Below, piece by piece: positions 16,976 to 27,161 of a stretch of DNA of 64,000 bases (position 1 is its first letter; every line of letters starts with the position of its first letter). The position numbers and the translations under genes were made by a program. The notes under the pieces are model-generated. The model ran no database searches. It was not told the origin of the DNA and was given only the letters and a program-made list of their open reading frames with translations. Source of the stretch: an uncultured Pseudomonadota bacterium (GTDB lineage Bacteria > Pseudomonadota > Gammaproteobacteria > Steroidobacterales > Steroidobacteraceae); assembly GCA_903927005.1 (NCBI GenBank), contig CAIYLH010000083.1, forward strand, positions 1-64,000. The letters run 5' to 3'.

Positions 16976-16983
16976 AAGATCGC

Positions 16984-18270
16984 TCAGACGGGAGGCGAGG
17001 CGGAGTATAGACGATGCCATTCCAGTGCCGGCGCGGCGGTGTGGAACGACCCAAAGACAACCACCCGATCCCCCGGCTCCGCCGCATGCGCCGCGAACGC
17101 ACAACCCGCTTCGACCGACATCGCGGTCGTCAGGGAGCGGCCCAGCAGCGGCTCCCATAGCGCGGCGAGCGACTCGGCCTGACGGCCGCGCTCACCTGCG
17201 AGCGTCACCGCGCAGACCACATCGCGCGCGCCGAGGGCACGCGCCAGCTCCCGGCCGACAGCGACCGCGTCCTTGTCGCCCAGCAGCCCCGCGACGACCA
17301 GCGTGCGGCCGCTGCCGCGCCGCTCGATCATGGTATCCGCCAGCACGGCCGCACTGCCGGGGTTGTGGGCCACGTCGAACACCCATTCAACCACTCCCGG
17401 CACCACCTGATAGCGCGCCGGCAACGACACGCCGGCCAGCCCCCGCGCAACCACCGCAGACCCTGGCAGCAGCCCAGCCGCGTCGAGGGCGGCGAGCGCG
17501 GTTGCAGCGTTCGCATACTGGGCGCTGCCGGCCAACGCCGGCGCCGGCAGCCCCGACAGGCGCGTCACGCCGCGCACAAAGGCAAAGCCAGCGGCTTGGA
17601 CCTCGACCTGGAAATCCGTGCCAAAACGCTCGAGGCGCGCGCCGATGCGCGCGGCCTCCGTCGCAATCGACGCCGGCATCGCCAGACTGCCGTAGATGGC
17701 CGGCCGGCCGGCCCGGAAGATGCCCGCCTTCTCACGGCCAATGGCCTCAAGCGTATCGCCCAGGTACTCGGTGTGGTCGAGGCTGATCGAGACCACGACG
17801 CCGACGTCGGCATCGATCGCATTGACCGCGTCGAGTCGCCCGCCGAGCCCGACCTCCAGAATCACAAGCTCCACGCCTGACTGCGCGAATGCCATCAGCG
17901 CGGCCAGCGTGCCGTACTCGAAATACGTCAGCGTCGTGGCGCCGCGCGCCGCCTCTATACGCTCGAACACCGCCACCAGCGTGGCAGGGTCGATCTCGGC
18001 GCCGTTGATGCGAATGCGCTCGGTGTAGCGAAGCAGATGTGGCGAGGTGTAGAGGCCGACCTTGAGGCCGGCGGCACGGGCCACTGACTCGAGCGTCGCG
18101 GTCACCGAGCCCTTGCCGTTGGTGCCGCCGACGGTAATGACCTTTGCAGCGGGCCTGCCCAGACCCAGAGCGGCCAGCAGCGTGTGCATGCGATCGAGCG
18201 TGAAGTCCATCGCGTGCGGATGCACGCGCTGCTGGTACTCCAGCCAGTCATCAAGCGTCCGCCCGGCCAC
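16984..18270 (-). CDS. folC: Folylpolyglutamate/dihydrofolate synthase
   Basis: 428 residues of the Mur ligase superfamily. The P-loop is GGTNGKGSV (residues 48-56), with YTSPHL, the VGLGGRLDAVN and SLDHTEYLG motifs, and FDVAHNPGS. It adds glutamate to dihydropteroate and folates. The GTG start at 18268-18270 lies 2 bp from the accD stop, so it is coupled to accD. Confidence 0.95.
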   Translation of the reverse strand: MAGRTLDDWLEYQQRVHPHAMDFTLDRMHTLLAALGLGRPAAKVITVGGTNGKGSVTATLESVARAAGLKVGLYTSPHLLRYTERIRINGAEIDPATLVAVFERIEAARGATTLTYFEYGTLAALMAFAQSGVELVILEVGLGGRLDAVNAIDADVGVVVSISLDHTEYLGDTLEAIGREKAGIFRAGRPAIYGSLAMPASIATEAARIGARLERFGTDFQVEVQAAGFAFVRGVTRLSGLPAPALAGSAQYANAATALAALDAAGLLPGSAVVARGLAGVSLPARYQVVPGVVEWVFDVAHNPGSAAVLADTMIERRGSGRTLVVAGLLGDKDAVAVGRELARALGARDVVCAVTLAGERGRQAESLAALWEPLLGRSLTTAMSVEAGCAFAAHAAEPGDRVVVFGSFHTAAPALEWHRLYSASPPV

Positions 18271-18272
18271 GC

Positions 18273-19136
18273 TCAGACCGCCTGCGGCGGCGCTTGCATC
18301 AGGAGGCGCAGGAGGTTGGCGATCCGTTCACGGTGATCGCGGCGGTCAAGAATCATGTCGATCGCGCCATGCTCGAGCAGGAACTCGCTGCGCTGGAAGC
18401 CTTCCGGCAGCGTCTCGCGGACGGTCTGCTGGATCACGCGCGGACCGGCGAACCCGATCAACGCGCGCGGCTCACCAATGTTCACGTCCCCGAGCATCGC
18501 CAGGCTCGCCGACACGCCGCCCGTGGTCGGGTCGGTCAGCACCGACACGAACGGCAGCCGGTCCTTGGCCAGGCGCCCTAGCGCCGCACTGGTCTTGGCC
18601 ATCTGCATCAGCGAGTAGAGGCCTTCCTGCATGCGCGCGCCGCCGCTCGCCGAAAAGCACACCAGCGGCATCCTGAAGGTGCGGCAATGTTCGACCGCGC
18701 GCACGAACTTCTCGCCGACGACCGAACCCATCGAACCGGCCATGAACTTGAACTCGAACGCGACGGCAACGATCTCCAGGCCCGTCAGGGTGCCGGCCAT
18801 GACCGTCAGCGCATCGCGCTCGCCGGTGTCCTTTTGGGCAGCGGCGACACGATCGCGGTAACGCTTGGAGTCCTTGAACCGCAGCGGGTCCTCGGACTGC
18901 ATGGCGGCGGCAAGCTCACTCGCCGAACCCGGGTCGAGGAAGCGCTTGAGCCGCTCACGGCCGTCGATACGCATGTGGTGCGAGCACTTCGGGCAGACAT
19001 TGAGGTTGCGCTCGAGCTCGGCGCGGTAGAGCACCGAATCGCAAGCCTCACACTTGATCCACAGCCCCTCAGGGACCGAACGCGTGCGGCGCTCGGTCTT
19101 GATCCGCGAGGGCATGATCTTCTCGAACCAGGTCAT
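18273..19136 (-). CDS. accD: Acetyl-CoA carboxylase carboxyltransferase subunit beta
   Basis: 287 residues starting [13 protein letters not shown] four-cysteine zinc ribbon (CEAC...CPKC, residues 27-49) is followed by the crotonase-fold carboxyltransferase domain with [12 protein letters not shown] and [10 protein letters not shown]. It pairs with AccA to make malonyl-CoA. The ATG overlaps the truA stop as ATGA. Confidence 0.96.
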   Translation of the reverse strand: MTWFEKIMPSRIKTERRTRSVPEGLWIKCEACDSVLYRAELERNLNVCPKCSHHMRIDGRERLKRFLDPGSASELAAAMQSEDPLRFKDSKRYRDRVAAAQKDTGERDALTVMAGTLTGLEIVAVAFEFKFMAGSMGSVVGEKFVRAVEHCRTFRMPLVCFSASGGARMQEGLYSLMQMAKTSAALGRLAKDRLPFVSVLTDPTTGGVSASLAMLGDVNIGEPRALIGFAGPRVIQQTVRETLPEGFQRSEFLLEHGAIDMILDRRDHRERIANLLRLLMQAPPQAV

Positions 19137-19948
19137 CCGGGAGCTTCCAGGGACTGCGAGGCGCCGATGATAGCGGAAAGCCCGGCCGGCGCCTCGGCTG
19201 GGATGCCCGCGGCCTCCGGGTAGCGGACCTTGGCGAAGTACAACCCCCCGGCCGGGGCGGTAATGCCGGCGACAGCCCGGTCGCGGCCGGCGAGCACCTC
19301 TGCGATCCAGCCCACCGCTCGGGCGCCCTCGCCGACCGCGAGCGCTGAGCCTGCAATGTTGCGAACCATGTGATGCAAGAAGGCGTTGGCGGTCACCGAC
19401 AGCACCAGGAAGTCGCCGTGGCGCTCCACGCCGATCCGCTCCAGCCGCCGAACCGGGCTCTTCGACTGACACTCGGAGGCGCGGAACGCGGAATAGTCGT
19501 GCTGACCGACCAACGGCTGCAACGCCGCGTGCATGCGCGCCGCGTCCAGCGGCGAACGCCACAGACAGACCCGGTTGCTCAACAGTGGCGCGCGGGTCGG
19601 CGCATTCAAGATCACGTAGCGATAAGTGCGCGCCAGCGCCGAATAGCGCGCACTGAAATCCGCCGCGACCGGCACGATCCAGCGCAGCGCGACATCCTGC
19701 GGCAGGTTGGTGTTGGCACCGAACAGCCAGCCGCGCAACGGCCGCACGGCGTCAGTCTCAAAATGGATGACCTGGCCGAGCGCATGCACGCCGGTGTCTG
19801 TGCGCCCGGCGCAGACGACCTTGACGGGATGATCGGCAACGAAGCCGAGCGCGCGCTCAACCTCCGCCTGCACCGACGGAGCCGAGTTCTGCCGCTGCCA
19901 GCCCGCGTAGGCGGTGCCGGCGTACTCGATGCCTGCTGCGAACCGCAC
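19133..19948 (-). CDS. truA: tRNA pseudouridine(38-40) synthase
   Basis: 271 residues. The catalytic Asp is in [10 protein letters not shown] (residues 47-56), and RTYRYVI and HHMVRNIAG complete the family signature. It modifies the anticodon arm of many tRNAs. The start is GTG 19946-19948, 13 bp after fimV. In many relatives trpF (and trpBA) lie between truA and accD; here the two genes overlap directly. Confidence 0.95.
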   Translation of the reverse strand: MRFAAGIEYAGTAYAGWQRQNSAPSVQAEVERALGFVADHPVKVVCAGRTDTGVHALGQVIHFETDAVRPLRGWLFGANTNLPQDVALRWIVPVAADFSARYSALARTYRYVILNAPTRAPLLSNRVCLWRSPLDAARMHAALQPLVGQHDYSAFRASECQSKSPVRRLERIGVERHGDFLVLSVTANAFLHHMVRNIAGSALAVGEGARAVGWIAEVLAGRDRAVAGITAPAGGLYFAKVRYPEAAGIPAEAPAGLSAIIGASQSLEAPG

Positions 19949-19961
19949 GCGCTGCGTGCGC

Positions 19962-22900
19962 TCAGTGCGGCAGCGTCTCTATGAGGCGCTGCGCCTCCAC
20001 TTTCTGCGAGGAACTGCCCTCGCTGAGGACCTCCTGCAAGATGCTGCGCGCGCCATCCGGATCGCCCATGTCCATGTAAGCGCGCGCCAGATCGAGCTTG
20101 GTACCTACCTCCGACAGGGTCACCGGTTCGAGTTCGGGCAAATCCAGATCGTGCGGCATGCGCTCGGTCACAGTGGGCTCTCGATTTTCAATCAGCGGTG
20201 CCCCGACATCCAGATCCATCCCGCTGCCAGGCACCTTATGGATTCCGGTCGCGAACACATCTGTCGAGAACCGGATTTCGTCGCGCCTCGGTTGCGCAAC
20301 CGTATCGTTTTCGAGGGCCCGGGCGAGTTCGTCCAGGTCCAGATCCAGATCAGAGCTCGACAGCTCGATCTCGCTCGTTTCGCCGACGGCGTCGGGGTCG
20401 TACACCGGCAGCAGCTCGGTGGCGGCGCTGTCGACTAACCGCGGCGAGAGCATCGTCGCCGCGTTCGCCGCTTCGTCCGCCTGCGGGGTCGGCGGCGTCA
20501 CCGCGTAGCTCGACTCGAAGTCGGCGGGCGGCGCATATTCCATCTCGCGGGTGCGATCGGCATCGGCAGCGGCGAGCAACGAGCGCGACTGCGAGTCCAG
20601 ACCCGCCACCAGCGTCGCCCCGTCCGCCGGGTACAGCGTCTGATGGTCGGTCTCGTCAAGCGACTCGACGTCGAAGCCAAGATCCTCGATTGAGATCTCG
20701 GCAGTCGTCTCGGGGGCCCGCGTGGAACCCTGCTGCAGCGCAAGATCCAGCCGGTCAAGCAGCGCCGCATCGTCCTCGAGGTCGTAGACCGGCGTCTCGA
20801 CAGTCGGCGACTCCTCGAAGGCGCTGCTGCGCAGCGCCGGCTGCTCCACGGTCGATGCGTCGGCGCGCGCCGCCAACTCGCGAGTTGTGGCACCACTGTC
20901 GTGCGCATGCTCGGGCTCGAGCAGCAAGTCGAAGCGGTCCGGATCGAGGGTCGGCGAATTGCCGGTATCGGAGGCAGCGTCGCTGCCAGCCAGCGCATGA
21001 CCCAGATCGAGGTCGACGCCACCCTGAGCCATCATTCCGGTATTCAGGTTCAGGCTGGAGTCGCCCAGTAGGTCGAGGTCGATTCCCTGCGTGCCGGCAG
21101 CGTCCAGGTCAAAGTCGATGTCGACATGCGACGAGCTCTGCGACTGGCCGGCAAACAGCGCGTCGTCTGGCGCGATCTGGCGTCCCATGATCGCAACCTT
21201 GTCCCACTCGCCGGCAGGTGCCGCATCACGACCGCGCGCCAGCGTACGGGCGACGTCGATGAACGCGTCCTTGTTGCCCCAGACGAAAAAGACTTCCAAC
21301 AGCTTCAGCTGCAGGTCGCGACGTGCCGGCTCGCGCTCAATCGCCTGCTTGACGATGTCGGCGGCCTGGTCATACAGACCGTAGGCCATGTGGAAATCAG
21401 CTTCCGCCAGCGAGTCGGTCTGGTCGAGGCCGATCCCGGCGTCCATGGCTGGGAGATCGGCCACCGGCGCACTGTCGCGGAGCGTCGAGCGAGCGATCGA
21501 CGCGGTCTCAGAGGGTGCGAACGGCGGCGCCACGAACTCGCCGCTAGCGTCTTCAGCGGACTCTTCGACAACGATGTCGTCCGGTGCGCGGGTGCCCATC
21601 TCGGTTGTGGACAGAGACTGGGTCGTGACCTCCGGCGCGGGTTCGGCCCACGTCGGCTGCATGGAGTCATCGAACTCTGCGTCCGTACGGCGACGGCGCC
21701 ATGCGTTCAGGCCGATCAGCCCCCCTATCAGGGCGACCAGCGCCGCGATGCCGCCGTACAACAGGTTGTCGCTGGCGCCTTCGAAAAAGCCCGGCGCGGC
21801 CGGGACGGCCGGGACGGCCGGCGCATTCGACTTGGTCGGCGCCTGTGCGGGCGGCGACGGCGCCGCGGCAGGGGCGGCCTGGACTTGCGCCTTCGCCTTC
21901 GCTTCAGCCTCGGCTTCGGCCTCGGCCTTAGCCTTAGCCTGTGCCTGAACCTGAACCTGAGCCTGAGCCTGCGCCTGCGCGGACTGAGCCTGCAGCCGCG
22001 CGAACTCGGCGTTCTTCAGCTCGAGCAAGCGCCGGGCATCGGCGAGTTCCTTTTCTAGCGCGGCGGTCTTGCCGCTGGCCGGCGCCGACGTCTTAGTGGC
22101 AGCGTCGGCGGTAGCGCCGGTGTCCGTCGGCACGACCAGGCGCAGACGCGCCCCGCCACTACTGCGACCACTGCCGCCCAGGGTCGTCCGCCAGGCCTCG
22201 ACCTGACGCCTGACTTCGGCGACCGCCTCGTGTTCATCCATCGCCGACCACTCGGACTGTGGCGGCAGGCGCAGCACGGCGCCGCGCCGCAGGCGATTTA
22301 TGTTGCCGTCGAACGCCGCGGGATTGGCGCGGAAGGTCGCAATCATCAGGCGGTTGACGTCAGCTGGCGCGGACACGCCGCCCTCACGACGCACAATGGC
22401 CGACAGCGAGTCGTTCGCCGCGACGGCGTAATCGCCTGCCCGGGCGGCAGCGCCAGCAGCCGGGCTGCTGGGCGAACGCACCGCTGCAGCCGGTGCGCTG
22501 GCTGCCGAACTTGCCGGCGCAGCGCGCTCGACGGCGCCCGACGCGGCGGCGCTTGAAGTGCCGGTGACCGGCGCGGCCATCGGTACGGCGACGCTGGGCT
22601 GCTTCTCGAACACCGGCGGGTCGAGCAGCACGGTGTATTCGCGGATCAAATGACCGCGCGGCCAGCTCAGCTCGACCAGGAAGGTCACGAACGGCTCGCT
22701 GATCGCATCGCTGCTGCGCACTGACAGCACGTTGTGGCCGGCCGCGTCCTTGGTGACCTTGAACGTGAATCCGGTCAGGAACGCCGGATGGTCGATGCCA
22801 TAGCGGGTGAAAATGTCGCGCGAGGCAACCCCAGCGCGCAGCTGAGTCAATTCCTCGGTGGTCGCCCCCAACAGATCAATGTCGGCGCTCAGCGGCTGAT

Positions 22901-23000
22901 TCAGCGCAGAGCCGAGATGGATGTCGCCCAGTCCGACGGCATTTGCCAGGCCCGGCGCCGCAAGCAGCAGACCGAACAGCAGGCGGGATTTCATTGTCAT
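19962..23000 (-). CDS. fimV: FimV-like peptidoglycan-binding polar hub protein
   Basis: About 1012 residues. A signal peptide (KSRLLFGLLLAAPGLANA) is followed by the FimV N-terminal domain (LGDIHLGSALNQPLSADIDLL), a LysM-like region (YAVAANDSLSAIV), an Ala-Xaa low-complexity coil, one membrane helix (LLYGGIAALVALIGGLIGL) and a long acidic cytoplasmic part. The FimV C-terminal TPR motif closes the protein (TKLDLARAYMDMGDPDGAR). FimV organises the cell pole for type IV pili and twitching. ATG 22998-23000 has a GGGG ribosome-binding site 7 bases upstream; ATG 22994 is the alternative. Confidence 0.93.
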   Translation of the reverse strand: MTMKSRLLFGLLLAAPGLANAVGLGDIHLGSALNQPLSADIDLLGATTEELTQLRAGVASRDIFTRYGIDHPAFLTGFTFKVTKDAAGHNVLSVRSSDAISEPFVTFLVELSWPRGHLIREYTVLLDPPVFEKQPSVAVPMAAPVTGTSSAAASGAVERAAPASSAASAPAAAVRSPSSPAAGAAARAGDYAVAANDSLSAIVRREGGVSAPADVNRLMIATFRANPAAFDGNINRLRRGAVLRLPPQSEWSAMDEHEAVAEVRRQVEAWRTTLGGSGRSSGGARLRLVVPTDTGATADAATKTSAPASGKTAALEKELADARRLLELKNAEFARLQAQSAQAQAQAQVQVQAQAKAKAEAEAEAEAKAKAQVQAAPAAAPSPPAQAPTKSNAPAVPAVPAAPGFFEGASDNLLYGGIAALVALIGGLIGLNAWRRRRTDAEFDDSMQPTWAEPAPEVTTQSLSTTEMGTRAPDDIVVEESAEDASGEFVAPPFAPSETASIARSTLRDSAPVADLPAMDAGIGLDQTDSLAEADFHMAYGLYDQAADIVKQAIEREPARRDLQLKLLEVFFVWGNKDAFIDVARTLARGRDAAPAGEWDKVAIMGRQIAPDDALFAGQSQSSSHVDIDFDLDAAGTQGIDLDLLGDSSLNLNTGMMAQGGVDLDLGHALAGSDAASDTGNSPTLDPDRFDLLLEPEHAHDSGATTRELAARADASTVEQPALRSSAFEESPTVETPVYDLEDDAALLDRLDLALQQGSTRAPETTAEISIEDLGFDVESLDETDHQTLYPADGATLVAGLDSQSRSLLAAADADRTREMEYAPPADFESSYAVTPPTPQADEAANAATMLSPRLVDSAATELLPVYDPDAVGETSEIELSSSDLDLDLDELARALENDTVAQPRRDEIRFSTDVFATGIHKVPGSGMDLDVGAPLIENREPTVTERMPHDLDLPELEPVTLSEVGTKLDLARAYMDMGDPDGARSILQEVLSEGSSSQKVEAQRLIETLPH
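21884..21980 (-). repeat. Imperfect hexanucleotide repeat inside fimV
   Basis: About sixteen imperfect 6-bp units, drifting from CTTCGC through CCTCGG to CCTGAG on the plus strand. They encode an alternating Ala-Gln/Lys/Glu/Val tract. Units are whole codon pairs, so changes in copy number would lengthen or shorten the coil without a frameshift. Confidence 0.75.
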
Positions 23001-23319
23001 CGACTTACCCCGAGTGCGCGGTAGCCTTGAGCCGGCGGCGTAAAGCCGGCTCGAAAAGCTCGTCAAAATCCGTGAAATAGTCCACAAGTCTCTGATTCGC
23101 AAGTCACAGATTACGCGTGATTTGACGAAATATAGCTTAGTGAAGAGTGGCATACCAAAACTTCGACCCGCTCCACACTCCTGGCAAATCCATGCCCGGC
23201 CTGCTGACCCACCTCGCGCGGGCGAGGCTTGAGTTTGTCATAACCGGCGGGTTTGTCACTAATGCCACGCCGGCCCGGCCCATCTGGCGCGTCCAAGAGC
23301 CGCCAGCGAGCCTCCTAGC
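23001..23319. other. fimV upstream region with a leader hairpin
   Basis: No gene is visible in these 319 bp. An 8-bp perfect inverted repeat (GAGCCGGC at 23029-23036 and its complement at 23045-23052) sits about 30 bp before the fimV start and would fold in the mRNA leader. The AT-richer stretch around 23085-23150 is the likely promoter zone, but I cannot assign hexamers with confidence. Confidence 0.5.
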
Positions 23320-24477
23320 CTACCGACTGCTGCGCCCGGATGCAGCATCTACGGCGGGGAAGCCCAGACTGAGCACAAATGCCAGCAACGCGAGCCCCGC
23401 CGCCGCAACAAAGAGCGCGCGCGGCCCCGCGGCCGTCCATAGCCAGCCGGCGAGCAGACTGCCGGCGATGCCGCCCGCGCCCCAGCTGACCCCGGAGATC
23501 AGCGCCTGCACGCGGGCCGCGCGACCCGCCGGCACCAGCCGGGGGGCAATCAGCACGGTCACCGCGTGGAACAGCGCAAACCCGGCCAGATGCAACGACT
23601 GCGCCGCAAACATCACCCAGCGCGAGCCGGGAAAGGCGGCGCACAACACCCAGCGCAGCACGGTGGCGGCCAGGGCCACCGGCAACAGCCGCCGGGCGCC
23701 GACCCGGGCCAGCAGCGCGGGCGCCGCGATGAACATTCCCACCTCGGCCGCGACCGCGAAGGCCCAATAGGCACCGATCGTCGCCGGCGCATAGCCGTAG
23801 TGCGTCAGGTAGAGCGTGTAGAAGCCGTAGTAAGCGCCGAACCCCGTCAGGTGCAGGAAGGCGATCAGCAGCAGTCGCAGCAACGCGCGGCGATCGCCCG
23901 TCTCAACGCTCAGCGCCGCCGCACGCGGTGCCGGCCGCGCCACCCGCGGCAAGCACAGCAGCAGCAGTAGCGTCACCGCAAGCATCGCGGCAATGGCCCA
24001 CGGCACGAGCGCTGGCCCCCAGGCGCCGATCAGCGCGCCCATCGCGGCGGCGCAGACGACGTAACCGATCGAGCCCCATAGCCACAGCCAGCTGTAGCGG
24101 TGCGCACCACCGGCGAGCCGCTCGATCGCAACGGTGTCGACGATGGGCATCAGACCGTTGCAGGCAAAGCTGAACAGCGCGAACACCAACGCAAGCCACA
24201 GCGGCGTCCGCACCTGCGTCAGCAGCAGGCTTGCGACCACGGCGCTCAGGCCGAGCGTCCACAGCACGCGCCGCCGGTCGACTATGGCATCGGCCGCGCG
24301 AGCGCTGACGTAGGGGCCTGCGACGCGCACGGCGTTGAACAGCGCAAGCATCCCGCCGATGGCACCGGCCGTGAGGCCTAGCGAGGCGAGGTAGGCCGGC
24401 CAGTACGGCTGGAAGACGCCAATCGCGCCGTAGTAGCCGAAGTAAGTCGCCGCAAGCGCGACATCCCCGGCCCTCAC
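23320..24477 (-). CDS. MFS transporter, HcaT/MFS_1-like family
   Basis: 385 residues with about twelve hydrophobic helices. The N-terminus ([19 protein letters not shown]) resembles the phenylpropionate-permease (HcaT) branch of the major facilitator superfamily. Similar genes often sit beside aroC in gammaproteobacteria without known substrate. The start is GTG 24475-24477, overlapping the aroC stop (GTGA), so it is translationally coupled to aroC. Confidence 0.85.
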   Translation of the reverse strand: MRAGDVALAATYFGYYGAIGVFQPYWPAYLASLGLTAGAIGGMLALFNAVRVAGPYVSARAADAIVDRRRVLWTLGLSAVVASLLLTQVRTPLWLALVFALFSFACNGLMPIVDTVAIERLAGGAHRYSWLWLWGSIGYVVCAAAMGALIGAWGPALVPWAIAAMLAVTLLLLLCLPRVARPAPRAAALSVETGDRRALLRLLLIAFLHLTGFGAYYGFYTLYLTHYGYAPATIGAYWAFAVAAEVGMFIAAPALLARVGARRLLPVALAATVLRWVLCAAFPGSRWVMFAAQSLHLAGFALFHAVTVLIAPRLVPAGRAARVQALISGVSWGAGGIAGSLLAGWLWTAAGPRALFVAAAGLALLAFVLSLGFPAVDAASGRSSR

Positions 24478-25574
24478 GTCCGCGGCGCGGTAATCACCGG
24501 CGTGAACGACTCGACGTCGGCATTCTGCCCACGGTGGCGCAACCAGTGATCCATCAGCACGATCGCGAGCATCGCCTCGGCGATCGGCGTCGCGCGCAAG
24601 CCGACGCAGGGGTCGTGCCGCCCGGTCGTGACGACCTCCACCGGCTCGCCGTCGAGGTTGATCGTGCGCCCCGGCACCTGAATGCTGGAAGTCGGCTTCA
24701 GCGCCATGCTGACGACGACGTCCTGGCCACTGGAAATGCCGCCGAGCACGCCGCCGGCATGGTTGGAGGTGAACCCGGCTGGCGTCAGTTCGTCGCGTGC
24801 CTCGCTGCCGCGCTGCAGGACGACGCCGAAGCCCGCGCCGACCTCGACGCCCTTGACCGCGTTGATACTCATCATTGCGTGCGCCAGATCAGCGTCGAGG
24901 CGATCAAAGACCGGCTCGCCCAGCCCCGGCGGCACGCCGTGCGCGACGACGGTAATGCGTGCGCCGACCGAGTCGCCCGCCTCGCGGATCTTCCACATGA
25001 ACGCGTCGAGCTCCTCGAGCCGCGACGGGTCGGGACAGAAGAACGGGTTGGTGTAGGCGAACGGGGGATCGACCGGCTCAATCGTCAGCGGGCCAATCGC
25101 GGCAAGGTAGCCGTAGATCGACACGCCAAGCCGCTCGGCGAGGTACTTACGCGCGATGGCGCCCGCTGCGACGCGCATCACCGTCTCGCGTGCCGAGGAA
25201 CGCCCACCGCCGCGGTAGTCGCGAAAGCCGTACTTCTGCTGGTAGGTGTAGTCGGCGTGACCGGGACGGAAACGATCCTTGATCTTTTCGTAGTCACGCG
25301 AGCGCTGATCGAGGTTCTCGACCAGCAGCCCGATCGGACTGCCGGTGGTGCGGCCTTCGAACACGCCCGAGAGGATACGGACGCGATCCGGCTCCTTGCG
25401 CTGGCTGGTGTGGTGCGAGGTGCCGGAGCGACGCCGCTCGACGTCGGCCATCAACTCATCCTCGCTGATCGCGAGCCCCGGCGGGCAACCGTCGACGATC
25501 GCACCAAGCGCCGGCCCATGGCTCTCGCCGAAGGTCGTCACCGTGAACAGCTTGCCGATCGTATTGCCCGACAT
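24474..25574 (-). CDS. aroC: Chorismate synthase
   Basis: 366 residues, typical length. The protein converts EPSP to chorismate using reduced FMN. Signatures are [18 protein letters not shown] (residues 16-33), RPGHADYTY and [11 protein letters not shown]. It lies 6 bp downstream of prmB, a very common pairing. Confidence 0.96.
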   Translation of the reverse strand: MSGNTIGKLFTVTTFGESHGPALGAIVDGCPPGLAISEDELMADVERRRSGTSHHTSQRKEPDRVRILSGVFEGRTTGSPIGLLVENLDQRSRDYEKIKDRFRPGHADYTYQQKYGFRDYRGGGRSSARETVMRVAAGAIARKYLAERLGVSIYGYLAAIGPLTIEPVDPPFAYTNPFFCPDPSRLEELDAFMWKIREAGDSVGARITVVAHGVPPGLGEPVFDRLDADLAHAMMSINAVKGVEVGAGFGVVLQRGSEARDELTPAGFTSNHAGGVLGGISSGQDVVVSMALKPTSSIQVPGRTINLDGEPVEVVTTGRHDPCVGLRATPIAEAMLAIVLMDHWLRHRGQNADVESFTPVITAPRT

Positions 25575-25580
25575 CCGTGC

Positions 25581-26459
25581 TTACTCCAACGTCAGCAGAA
25601 ACACGCCGCCGCCACCGTGCTCGAAGTCGAGCCACAGGAACGGCAGCTCGGGCCATGCCCGTTCGACCGCCTCATCCGTGTCGCCGACCTCGACCACCAG
25701 AATCCCCCCCGGGACAATGTGGCGGCGAGCCCCGTCGAGGATCCGACGCACCGCGTCGAGTCCATCGGCTCCCGAGACCAGGCCGAACTCGGGCTCATGC
25801 CCGTACTCGGGCGGCAGGCCGTCGACGACCGCCTGCGGCACGTAGGGCGGATTGGACACGATGATATCGTACCGGGCCCCCTCCAGAGCCGCGTACACGT
25901 CCGACAGGCGAGGGTGCACGCGCCCCTCGAGCCCGTGGCGGCGGATGTTATCGCGCGCGACCTCGAGCGCCTCCGGCGACAGGTCGACCGCATCGACCTC
26001 GGCGGCAGGGAACGCGTGCGCGCAGGCGATCGCGATGCAGCCCGATCCGGTGCCGATGTCGAGGATCCGCCGTACGCGCTCGGGCGCGATGAAGGGCCGG
26101 AAGTGCGTCTGGATCAGCTCGGCAATCGGCGAGCGCGGCACGAGCACGCGCGGGTCGACATGGATCTCGTGGCCGGCGAACCAGGTGACCCCGGTGAGAT
26201 AGGCCACCGGGATGCGCTCGTCGATGCGCCGGCGCACCAGCCCGCGCAGCTCGCGCCGCGCGGCCAGCGGCAGGTCCCAGCCGTAGGCGTCGGGAGCCGC
26301 CGAGTGGGGCCAGCCGGCGACATGAAAGACCAGCGCGGCGGCCTCGTCATGCGGGTTGTCGGTGCCATGACCATACGCCAGCGGCGCGCGCGCAAAGCGG
26401 CGAGCCGCCCAGCGAATCGCATCGCCGGCAGGAATCGGGGGCAGGCGCTCGGTCGTCAT
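25581..26459 (-). CDS. prmB: Ribosomal protein uL3 N5-glutamine methyltransferase
   Basis: 292 residues. A SAM-binding motif (ILDIGTGSGCIAIA) is followed by the NPPY motif of glutamine methyltransferases (SNPPYVPQ). The N-terminal helical part and the adjacency to aroC point to PrmB rather than PrmC. It methylates Gln150 of ribosomal protein uL3 in E. coli. It diverges from the sco gene. Confidence 0.92.
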   Translation of the reverse strand: MTTERLPPIPAGDAIRWAARRFARAPLAYGHGTDNPHDEAAALVFHVAGWPHSAAPDAYGWDLPLAARRELRGLVRRRIDERIPVAYLTGVTWFAGHEIHVDPRVLVPRSPIAELIQTHFRPFIAPERVRRILDIGTGSGCIAIACAHAFPAAEVDAVDLSPEALEVARDNIRRHGLEGRVHPRLSDVYAALEGARYDIIVSNPPYVPQAVVDGLPPEYGHEPEFGLVSGADGLDAVRRILDGARRHIVPGGILVVEVGDTDEAVERAWPELPFLWLDFEHGGGGVFLLTLE

Positions 26460-26510
26460 CGCCCAAGTCTAAAGCAGCCGGGCGCGCAGCGAGTCATGGG
26501 ATAATGGGCC

Positions 26511-27161
26511 ATGTCCGAGCCCACCCGCCCACTGCGCGCGCCGACCCGCCTGCCGCTCCTGCTGGTGCTGGGCCTCACCGCCTTGTTCGCCGGCATCGCC
26601 GCCTACCGCACGCTCAATAGCAGCGGCCCGCCCGGACTCGCCGCGGTCTATCCCGAACCGCGGCCGTTGCCCGCGATCGCGCTGCTGGCCCAGGATGGTT
26701 CGCGCTTCGACCGCAGCCACCTCACCGGGCACTACACGCTGCTGTTCCTGGGTTACACCAACTGCCCCGACGTCTGCCCGACGACACTGATGGAGCTCGC
26801 CGGCGCGCGGCGCGCGCTGGCGAGCCTGCCGGCGTCGCTACAGCCTGCCGTCGTGATGCTGTCGGTGGATCCGCTGCGCGACACGCCCGCGGTACTCGCC
26901 CGCTACGTGCCGCACTTCGACCCGACCTTCATCGGCGTCAGCGGCACAGACGCCGCGCTCCAGGCCTGGGCGCGAGCGCTTGGCGCGATGTACGCCGCAG
27001 AGCCTGCGCAGGACGGCGCTTACCGCGTTGATCACAGCGCAGCGCTATTCCTGATTGACCCGTCGGCGCGACTGCTCGCCGTCTACCCGGCCACCCCCTC
27101 GGCCGCCTCGCTGGCCGCCGACTACGCGCACCTGGTGCGCACACGCAACGGAACCTCATGA
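26511..27161 (+). CDS. SCO1/SenC family copper chaperone
   Basis: 216 residues with one N-terminal membrane anchor (LPLLLVLGLTALFAGIAAY) and a periplasmic thioredoxin fold. Copper ligands are C85 and C89 in NCPDVCP and H175 in VDHSA. It acts in CuA-site assembly of cytochrome oxidase or in thiol redox control. No cytochrome oxidase genes are in the window. A GATAAT at 26500-26505 ends only 5 bases before the ATG, which would give a nearly leaderless mRNA. The stop overlaps psd by ATGA. Confidence 0.9.
   Translation: MSEPTRPLRAPTRLPLLLVLGLTALFAGIAAYRTLNSSGPPGLAAVYPEPRPLPAIALLAQDGSRFDRSHLTGHYTLLFLGYTNCPDVCPTTLMELAGARRALASLPASLQPAVVMLSVDPLRDTPAVLARYVPHFDPTFIGVSGTDAALQAWARALGAMYAAEPAQDGAYRVDHSAALFLIDPSARLLAVYPATPSAASLAADYAHLVRTRNGTS

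Noticed and set aside
21884-21980. Repeat tract as a possible CRISPR array
   Set aside because: Units are 6 bp, without spacers, and lie in frame inside fimV.
24534-26504. A 656-codon plus-strand frame
   Set aside because: It runs antisense through aroC and prmB, both clear families. No motif is recognisable in its translation.
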